From the NCBI GenBank assembly GCA_038277395.1, contig CM076194.1, positions 178,024,467 through 178,088,466 of the forward strand: 64,000 nucleotides of DNA, read 5' to 3'. Below the pieces are notes generated by a model. It was not told where the DNA came from. It saw nothing but the letters and a program-made list of their open reading frames with translations, and did not search any database. Source of the DNA: Dryocosmus kuriphilus. Its lineage: Eukaryota > Arthropoda > Insecta > Hymenoptera > Cynipidae. Shown here piece by piece: positions 56,595 through 64,000 of the stretch (positions within the stretch are counted from its first letter, which is position 1; the number at the start of each line of letters is the position of its first letter). The position numbers and the translations under genes were made by a program.

Positions 56595-57146
56595 ATGGAG
56601 TACGTGGTGGACCTGCAGGGTTTCAAGTTACCTGTAAGCAAATTTGATTGAAAGAATTGGCTATATTATCAATCAATGATGATAATGATGCTGTCACAAA
56701 GCCATATACTTTTCTCTTTCAATCACCCTGCAAGTGGAACTGCGTCCCATTAGAATATAAGTCTATGAACATTTGGGTAGAGTACAATCATCATGGAATA
56801 CCCTAGAATTCTGGTAATTTACCATATACTTTAATACCTGTAATCCTCGAGAACGTTTTGAAAGATGCTATAAAAATTTATGTTAAAGGATTAGAGAAAA
56901 AGAATTGGTTGAGGCAATTTGTAAAAATGTCAACTGAAATTGTTGATATGCTTGATTTGAACTGTCCATCGCTACATGTTTTGCGTGAGATATTTATAAT
57001 AAATTAATGATATCAATTGTACACATCATATGTATAAAAATCACATTAATTGCGCAATTGAAACTGTAATCTTATTGAAAAGCTGGGATGACTTTAGAAC
57101 AGTTCTGTTAGAATATCCTTTAGGTTATAGACTTCTAATTTTTTAA
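56595..57146 (+). pseudogene. Polinton-associated protein of about 180 residues, unknown role
   Basis: Starts MEYVVDLQGFKLPVSKF at 56595, shifts once at about 56650, then KELAILSINDDN, FLFQSPCKWNCVPLEYKSMN, IWVEYNHHGIP, stop, and VKGLEKKNWLRQFVKMS with PSLHVLREIF. After another stop near 57005 it ends AIETVILLKSWDDFRTVLLE. The D(L/I)QGF start followed by KELA(I) and YVKGLEKKNWL is a combination I have seen in many insect Polinton-like loci. The beginning resembles the exo I motif of DEDD exonucleases, so a nuclease-like fold is possible; this is a guess. Confidence 0.65.
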
Positions 57147-57627
57147 GAATAATGTACTGATTTTTTAAAATAAATTTTTAAAAATTGAAACAAAATTAAA
57201 GTTCTTTCTTCCTCAGATTTCCTTCCCCTATTATAATGAATAAGTGCGAGTACTAGATCGTGATTTGCAGGTATTTAAACGCTTTCGAAATAAAAAACAA
57301 CAATTTAAGTTTTACCAACCTTTCTTCTATTTATTTATTTTAAAATCTTGTATTTTACAAAGCATATATTTTTTATAATCTATACAAATCCTTTTTTTAT
57401 CTACATATAATTTTTTACATTTCTTATACAGTACATAAGAATTCAACACTCATTCTTCCACTCACATATTTACATCACATACACACACAGCGCTTTCTTC
57501 GCTTCACTTGTCTCCTTATAATAATAATAATAATTAAATGTAATACAATAAGAACCTCGGTGTCTCAAATATGTCTATACAATTTTTATAATACATATAT
57601 TTTACATTATTTATTATAGTACAAAAA
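57147..57627. other. Tail-to-tail spacer with polyadenylation-like signals
   Basis: AT-rich gap between the converging structural operon and PolB. AATAAA at 57169-57174 would serve the plus strand and TTTATT blocks near 57330 and 57607 the minus strand. No gene. Confidence 0.5.
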
Positions 57628-59850
57628 CTATACATTTATTTGTACATTATCGTCCACTTCCATGGGTTCGTACGTTTTATTTTTATAACCCCATGGAAGA
57701 GTCTCAGTTTGACCTGGGATAAGAACACGCTTATGGCCATACCAACTGAGTGCAATCTTGTCCTGTTTAATAGATTGTACTTCGTGTTTTCTACTTCGAA
57801 TTAGATGTTGAGTTCGGATCAGGGTTTGGCAAGATATGAGAGAGTGCTTATAGTCCTCGAATGCTTTTGGTCTTAAAGTAGAACCTTTTACACCTACCTT
57901 TAGCTTTCTTTTTGTCCACCTCTTCACCCAAAACTTTGTATGCATATAATTTTGCTCTCAAAGCAACAAATTCTGTTATTATTTTCCCATTAGGTTCATC
58001 CTTCATCAAACCCAATACTTTGTTATTTAAAAGGCGTATTCCGTAAACATTATTTGGCGAATATTCCGAAGTATCAAGTTTGTGTGAATCTCTTTTATTA
58101 TAATCATAAGCATTGGGAACTGCGAGTTGATATATTAAGCTGTCTGTGTCTGTATATAATAATTTTGCATCATTACCAAACGTGTTCTGAATGTAATGAT
58201 AATGGAAATTATAAATTATTATTTTTGATAGATCAAGAATCGCGAATCCTGTATAAATTGGTTTATTGAAATTAATTTTTGTTTTATCCATTTCTATGAT
58301 AACCATTTCTTCGCCGAATATGGTGCAGCTATGGAAATTTGGTTTAGCGATTAAATTTTTCGCTCTATACCTCGCCTCCCCTTCCATTTTGTTATAAGCC
58401 TTACATCTTTGTGCTTTCTCACATTTTCCATAGAAACAGAATTGTTCATTAATTTATAAAAATTTTTCTCAAACTCATTTTTTGATGCTTTCCTACAGTT
58501 TGTATGTAAGTCAATTTAATTTTTTAATCATGGTTTTTGTTTGAATTTCAATAATCTATGGATTTTTTTCAGCTTCATTCCCACTGATAAATACTGTTTC
58601 AAATTTCTTTAGTGAATCACTTAATTTTTCTTTGGTAGTAAATTTGGTACTAACTTGGGGGTTGTGGATTTTAGGATGGGATCTATGAGGTATTCTGGAC
58701 ATAAAGGTGAGTCTTTATGTAAATCATGGAGCTCTTCGGGATATTCTAGATCTACCTCTAGAATATAACCTTCTGCTGAATCATCGGGAATGTTTAAAAA
58801 GTTTGGTTCAGTTTCAAAAGTTTCAAATCATTCAAAATCTTTATATGGCAAAAGTTCACTCATAGCCGCACCATATTGTTTGTTAATATCAAAATACATA
58901 ATATAAGATTCTGGTTCATTTGGATTAAAATCTGAGCCCATAAATCTATTGTTGGCTGTGGCTTATCTGTTTGAGCATTGGGAAACCCCACCTCGAATTC
59001 CTTTTTCAATAAATAACAGTTTTTATATATCAGTAAGCAATTCAAGCTCAATGCCGCCATATTTTAACATTGCATCAAAAGCGAGTCCCGGTGCTGTGTA
59101 ATAGTGTAATGGATCTAAGCTGTATGTGGAAAAACTAGTTTTTCTAAAATTTTGAAAAATATCTGTTTTTAAATATAAGTCAGAGTATTCACCCAAAGTT
59201 TTCAAATTAAATGTTTCCCATACTTTACGGGCATGTTGATAATCTTGTTCTGAAATATCAGAATCATTTAATTTGGAATAAAAAGCTTCTTTTGACGGTA
59301 ATTGTTTTTCCTGAAATTTTTGCCAACAGTCAATATAATCATAGGGAAAGACCCCTTTTCTTGTCAATAAATTCAATTCATCATTATTTTTGCAGTATTT
59401 TTTTGTAATTTTTTTCTCATCATTATTTACATAGGTATGATGCCAACTTTTCAAGACTACTAGGCATAAATCTAAATGAATCAATAAATCGAAGCTTTGC
59501 AATTGTGCCTTCCACATGTTTTGTAAAAGATATATATTTTTCTTTGTTAATAGGAAATAATTGAATGCCACCTTCAAAACTTGTAGCTAAGTCTTTTGTA
59601 ATAAAATGTGCATCATATCGAGACAAGTTGTGTAAAACTACAGGAATCACATGTGAGTCTTTATAATTAATATTGCAAGCTGGATGACTCGCGCCGCGCT
59701 ATTTACCTGTAAATAATCATGATCACGATGTTTAATATCATTATCATTTGAAAAAGTTTTTTCACAAATGTGACAGTTTTTTTCAGACTGTTCTCTGTGA
59801 GTGTAGAAATTTGGAAATAATTGGAGGTGACTCTACGAATAAACCTAACA
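57628..59850 (-). pseudogene. POLB: Polinton DNA polymerase B, N-terminus lost, many breaks
   Basis: Minus strand, C-terminus at 57628. From the top: zinc-binding CHICEKTFSNDND (about 59765), exonuclease region IPVVLHNLSRYDAHFITKDL (59650-59423), LLTRKGVFPYDYIDCWQKFQ, VWETFNLKTLGEYSDLYLKT, and HYYTAPGLAFDAMLKYGGIE (about 59100). Motif A reads YFDINKQYGAAM (about 58880), motif C YTDTDSLIYQL (about 58145), then GLMKDEPNGKIITEFVALRA, and the end KIALSWYGHKRVLIPG. At least six shifts or stops. The family replicates DNA from a protein primer. Usual length is over 1000 residues; about 700 are traceable, and the N-terminus beyond about 59830 is gone or unrecognisable. Confidence 0.88.
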
Positions 59851-61180
59851 TTTCCAGAACGCAAGTTCCGCTGGACGCTCGGTTGGTTTTGTAAGATACG
59901 AACCATCGAAACGATCGACAAAACCAGGTTGAAACGTTTCGGGAATCTTAGGTTCGCATGTGGTCCCCACCGATCACGATTGTAGGTTCTCTTCTGCGCC
60001 CACAATCCGACAGACGTTTCTCTTCATTACGAAGCACCTCGGTTGTTTTCCGATCTGACTCCTCAAAGGACCCTCTCCTTTTATGCCTAGTCATTCATTC
60101 ATCCTATTTTATGATAAAAAAATCATGAAACCAGTGCAAGAATTTGCAGAGAATTTTTAATTTCATATCCTCAGTAAGACTTACATATGAGTAAATTGAA
60201 ACTCATCATTCCTAATCGTTAATAAGGTGAAATATTTTTTGCTTTGTTTTGCTCATTTCATTTATAAAATATCTTTGGATATTTTTAACAATTATAGAAC
60301 TTCTGTATGAGGTTTAAAAATTCTGAAAATAATCATAAATACAAAAAGAGGCAATGGTACATATTTCAAACCATAAGCTACTCAAATTTCATGGATTTGG
60401 CATTCGGCACATCTACCTGGGTACAAATCCTTTAAGGATTTTACTATCGTAGATTTAGTCAAAAAATGTATAGAGGAATATGGTTTGCTACTAAAATTTT
60501 CGATGTATGCCACATTAACAAGTAAATGTAAATATACCAAGAAAATGTATGTACGTCATCGTATTTTATTTCAAAGCTTATTGAAGAACACTTTTTTTAT
60601 TCTTACAGAAATTAAACACTGGAGCTAGTCAGATTGCGATGCATTAAATCAACATTGCACAGCGCGAAAAAATTATGCCCAAAACTTCCAGTTGTCAGGA
60701 ATCACAAGTCTTTCCCCTGTTCCCCTTTTTCTCCCTTTCTCTTTAAATATTTTTAAATGGAAATGTGAAAACCCGAGACAGAAGTTTTTGTTCAGTGTAT
60801 AATTGAAATTTCGAAACACTTAACATTTTAAATTGTTACAGTTTAAAGAATTAATATTTACAATTAATAAATTGTTAAACTTTGAATCGTGACTTTTGAA
60901 ATTGCCTAATTTATAAGGTTTTCATTTCAAATGATTCGAGTTAAAAAGCTTTCCATTCAAAATTGTTCAATTTTAAACACGTAATTCTAATCTGAAATTA
61001 TCTATCATTCAAAATTATAGGTATATTAAAATGATCTAATTGAAAAATAAACTACAATAAATCAGAGTTATATATCCACAACTGCATAATAATAAATTTG
61101 AAAATTTTCCAAATTGAAAACTCGAAAAGTTCCAAAAGATTTAAATAAAATAGTTTAAATTGAAAAAATATAAAGTAACA
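59851..61180. other. No gene identified
   Basis: 59850-60090 is noticeably GC-richer, with short open frames in all phases but no recognisable motif; it may be a different repeat joined to the Polinton end. After 60090 the sequence is AT-rich and unremarkable. Confidence 0.45.
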
Positions 61181-61312
61181 TTTTAAGTTATCAGGTAGAT
61201 TTTTCTACTAAGGATTGAATAGATTTCTGATAAAAAAAAATTGTATGATTTTAAGTTGTTAGGTAGATTTTTCTACTAAGGATTGAAGAGATTTATGATA
61301 AAAAAAAAAATT
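61181..61312. repeat. Two tandem units of 68 bp
   Basis: TTTTAAGTTATCAGGTAGAT and TTTTCTACTAAGGATTGAA recur with a period of 68 (61181 and 61249), each ending in a poly-A run. Confidence 0.85.
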
Positions 61313-61761
61313 AACTGTCATTTTCACCGTTCAAATTTTAAAATGTAAATCTTTGAAATTAAATTATTTTAAAAAGCAATAAAACTTAAATTTTTTCAAA
61401 TACAAAACATAAAAAATTGAACAATTTAAGCTATGAAACGTTTCAAAATTATGCTATTCCAAAGTTAGTCAAAACTGGACAATTTTTTAATTAGAATTGT
61501 GAAATTTGAGTCGTTTTTATAAGGCTGAACGTAGAGTTGAGCATTATTCAAGTATTTCGTATTGGAACAATGGTTTGGGTAACAATTTTTTCGTAGTTGC
61601 TTATTCGTTATTCCTGGTGTCCGCATGAATTGTTTATTCGTTTCCTCACTATTCGTTAGTTGTATTATTTATTATTTGTCGTTCGAATTATTCGTTTTTC
61701 TTCGTGTGTAAAGGAGACAAAAATAAGAATTTTTATCTTTATTCAAATTAATATACTCGCA

Positions 61762-61838
61762 TATATAATATAATATAAAATATATTATATAATATATTAT
61801 ATAATATATATAAGGGCATTATACACACACATCCACAC

Positions 61839-61871
<33 letters not shown>
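61762..61871. repeat. TA-rich tract followed by (CA)n
   Basis: AT/TA alternation then ACACAC repeats. The C/V-rich frames across it on the minus strand are translation artefacts. Confidence 0.95.
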
Positions 61872-61874
<3 letters not shown>

Positions 61875-62050
61875 CCGGTCATAGGGTTGTTCCATGTACA
61901 AAAATGGCGCCAAATGCAACCAATGAAAAAAGTCATTTTTGAACTGTAAACTTTCCATAGGTCGCGGCCATGATGGATTGTCATATGTGCACAGACGATA
62001 GTGACAAAGTGATTCAAGTTGCCCATCAAAAATATACAACTCCGTAATTG

Positions 62051-64000
62051 GAGTTGTTTATTGTTAAAAAAATAAAATAAATAACGCACAATTAAAAGTG
62101 TATTACAATACGGAGGTGCGAAATAAGAATTTACGTGATATAGTTGGAGTCGACCTAGCGACTTCATTGATGACAAGTTTCGTGTTTTGCTTGTGAGGTT
62201 ACGCTTTTAGCAGAAAAACATTCTCATTTTATGTAGTAGTCAATTAATTTTTGTGCTTTCACTGAATGTGAAATATTTGGGAATGCTGGGTAAGTATTTA
62301 CAGTAATAAAAATGCAGTATTTGGAATTTTCATCGTGAACAAAATTTAACTTTTCTTTTTGTATTTTCCATTTCTTTTAGATTGTTTATTTTATGTGCAC
62401 AGAATATTTTTGCCAAGTTTGAAGTCGATCGGAGTAAAAATCTAGGAGAGAGAGCCTTTGGAAATTCCCCTCATAAGTAGGTCAAAAAAAACTTAATTTT
62501 TAAAAATTAAAATTTTTTAATTAAAATTTTTACATTTAAAATTTTTTAATTTTGAGAAAAATTTAATTCCCCTCATAAGTTAGCTAAAAAACATTTTCCT
62601 TCGTTTTATTTCTACTAACTTTAGTCAATTACTTCTAAAAACTCTATTTTTGAAGCTGGTGGGTACGATTTCTCAAATACTAATACACCAATCTTATTGA
62701 AATTTTACACACTTCAGAATAGGATTGACTAGTGATTGAACGAAGGTTTTTTTTCGATTACAAACAATTTTACAAGGACAAACGTAGCGTAAATTGTACC
62801 AAAAATTGTGCTGTTTTACATGCAACTCTGCCAAAAATTCAAATTTCAATTTTTTTAAAAATCCTTCGCTCATTCACGAGATATACTTATCAACTAACAG
62901 AAAAAATTGGTTTGTTCATTTCGGATCCAGCTATACTTAAATTCATTCCAGGTGGCGCAAATAACATTTAATCCTTTATACGTTTGTAATTTCCATGCAG
63001 TAAAATTGTACAATATCTCTGATCATGATGACAATAAGGTACTAGACACAAAAATTACAAACGTATAAAAGATTAAATGTTATTTGCGCCACCTGGAATA
63101 AATTTAAGTATAGCTGAATCCGAAATTAAAAAACCTAATTTTTTTATTAGTAGATAAGTATATCTCGTGACTGAACGAACGATTTAAAAAAAAATTGAAA
63201 TTTGAATTTTTGGCAGAGTTGTATGCAAAACAGTACAATTTTTCGTACAATTTACGCTACGCTTAGCCTTGTAAAATTAGTTCTAATCGAAAAAAAAACA
63301 TTCGTTCAATCACTAGCCAATCCTCTTCTGAAGCGTGTAAATTTTCAATAAGATCGGTGTATTAGTTTTTGAGAAATCGTACCCACCAACTTCAAAAGTA
63401 GTGTTTTTAGAAAAAATCGATTAATGTTAGTAGGAATAAAACGAAGGAAATTTTTTTTTTAACTAACGTATGAGGGGAATTAAATTTTTATTAAAATTTA
63501 AAATTTTTAAATGTAAAAATTTAAATTAAAAAATGTTAATTTTTTTTAACTTACTCATGAGGGGAATTTCCAAAGGCTCGCTCTCCTAGATTTTTAGTCC
63601 GATCGACTTAAAACTTTGCAAAAATATTCTGTGCACATAAAATAAACAATCTAAAAGGAACGGACAATACAAAAAGAAAAGTTAAATTTTGTTCACGATG
63701 AAAATTCCAAATACTGCATTTTTATTATTGTAAATACTTACCCAGCATTCCCAAATATTTCACGTTCAGTGGAAGCACAACAATTTATTGACTACTACAT
63801 AAAGTGAGAATGTTTTTCTGCTAAAAGCCGAAACTGTCAACAATCGTAACCTCACAAGCAAACCACGAAACTTGTCATCAATCAAATCGCTAGGTCGACT
63901 CCAACTATATCACGTAAATTCTTATTTCGCACCTCCGAATTGTAATACACTTTTAATTTTGCGTTATTTATTTTATTTTTTTTTTAAACAATAAACAACT
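62051..64000. repeat. Large inverted repeat (palindrome), arms of about 0.93 kb, right arm reaching the window edge
   Basis: The left arm 62051-62986 is matched in reverse complement by about 63058-64000, with roughly 70 bp between them. Matching blocks from outside in include AGTTGTTTATTGTT, GCGAAATAAGAATTTACGTG, ATATAGTTGGAGTCGACCTA, AAATATTTGGGAATGCTGGG, TGTGCACAGAATATTTTTGC, GGAAATTCCCCTCAT and CGCAAATAACATTTAATC. Some substitutions and small indels separate the arms. No coding capacity visible. It may be a foldback DNA element, or the two head-to-head ends of a larger element. Confidence 0.88.

Larger units (their letters stand above)
49186..59850. mobile_element. Maverick/Polinton (adintovirus-like) DNA transposon, degenerate
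   Basis: About 10.7 kb with the full Polinton core: protein-primed-type DNA polymerase B, retroviral-type integrase, FtsK/A32-like packaging ATPase, adenain-like protease, penton-like and double-jelly-roll capsid proteins, plus PLA2/pVI-like, DUF8207-like, fibre-like and unknown proteins. Every long gene has at least one stop or shift. I could not find terminal inverted repeats or a 6-bp target duplication: the left end abuts Penelope sequence, and the right end decays beyond PolB near 59850. Confidence 0.92.

Noticed and set aside
49186..59850. Intact adintovirus or functional Polinton
   Set aside because: Most genes carry stops, shifts or deletions, and terminal inverted repeats were not found.
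61841..62176. Minus-strand frame ending in C/V repeats
   Set aside because: The tail is translated (CA)n; the rest has no recognisable motif.

Overview
The window looks like a transposon-dense, AT-rich piece of an arthropod nuclear genome, most likely an insect and possibly a hymenopteran. The reasons are the class of elements present (RTE and R2-type LINEs, mariner, hAT, Penelope, gypsy and a Maverick/Polinton), introns with GT..AG borders, and one exon of an NDRG-family gene (insect MESK2). Almost every coding region is a fossil carrying stops or frameshifts; the only clean host coding sequence I can name is the NDRG exon at 18545-18833. Species assignment is inference.

Layout. 1-3455: minus-strand R2-type LINE that runs off the left edge inside its C-terminal region. 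3711-8055: minus-strand RTE-type LINE, split by an internally deleted mariner (5724-6485, TA target duplication). 8067-9040: unrecognised broken minus-strand protein. 10262-11105: possible exon fragments of an unrecognised plus-strand gene. 11656-14116: gypsy pol relic, itself interrupted by a 518-bp element with perfect 138-bp direct repeats and a tRNA-like cloverleaf. 14117-21214: mostly unremarkable AT-rich DNA with a 0.45-kb foldback element (16898-17344) and the NDRG exon. 21215-23780: LINE RT scrap and old tandem repeats. 26008-27070: hAT relic.

26451-48617: two tandem copies of an ~11-kb segment. They appear to differ mainly by one-base indels. Each copy holds a hAT end, fragments of a second Polinton (integrase and two small proteins), a tRNA-derived SINE-like unit, about 2 kb of A-rich AAAT/AAATA repeats, a Penelope RT, and an ORF1-only LINE derivative inserted in the Penelope. 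Copy B is better preserved; copy A's coding regions are full of single-base shifts, which raises the possibility of an assembly artefact.

49186-59850: a nearly complete but dead Maverick/Polinton (adintovirus-like). Unknown PX protein (+); integrase, collagen-like/fibre-like protein, DUF8207-like protein and packaging ATPase (all -); then, across an 84-bp divergent promoter with a TATA box, PLA2/pVI-like protein, adenain-like protease, penton-like protein, a small basic protein, double-jelly-roll major capsid protein and an unplaced 180-residue protein (all +); then DNA polymerase B (-) converging on them. Together these are the replication (PolB), integration (INT), packaging (ATPase), maturation (PRO) and particle (MCP, penton, PLA2/pVI) modules of a virus-like transposon.

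59850-64000: AT-rich sequence with microsatellites, ending in a ~1.95-kb near-perfect palindrome (62051 to the right edge). Nesting gives a relative chronology: RTE before mariner; gypsy before the direct-repeat element; Penelope before the ORF1-only LINE, and that before the 11-kb duplication.
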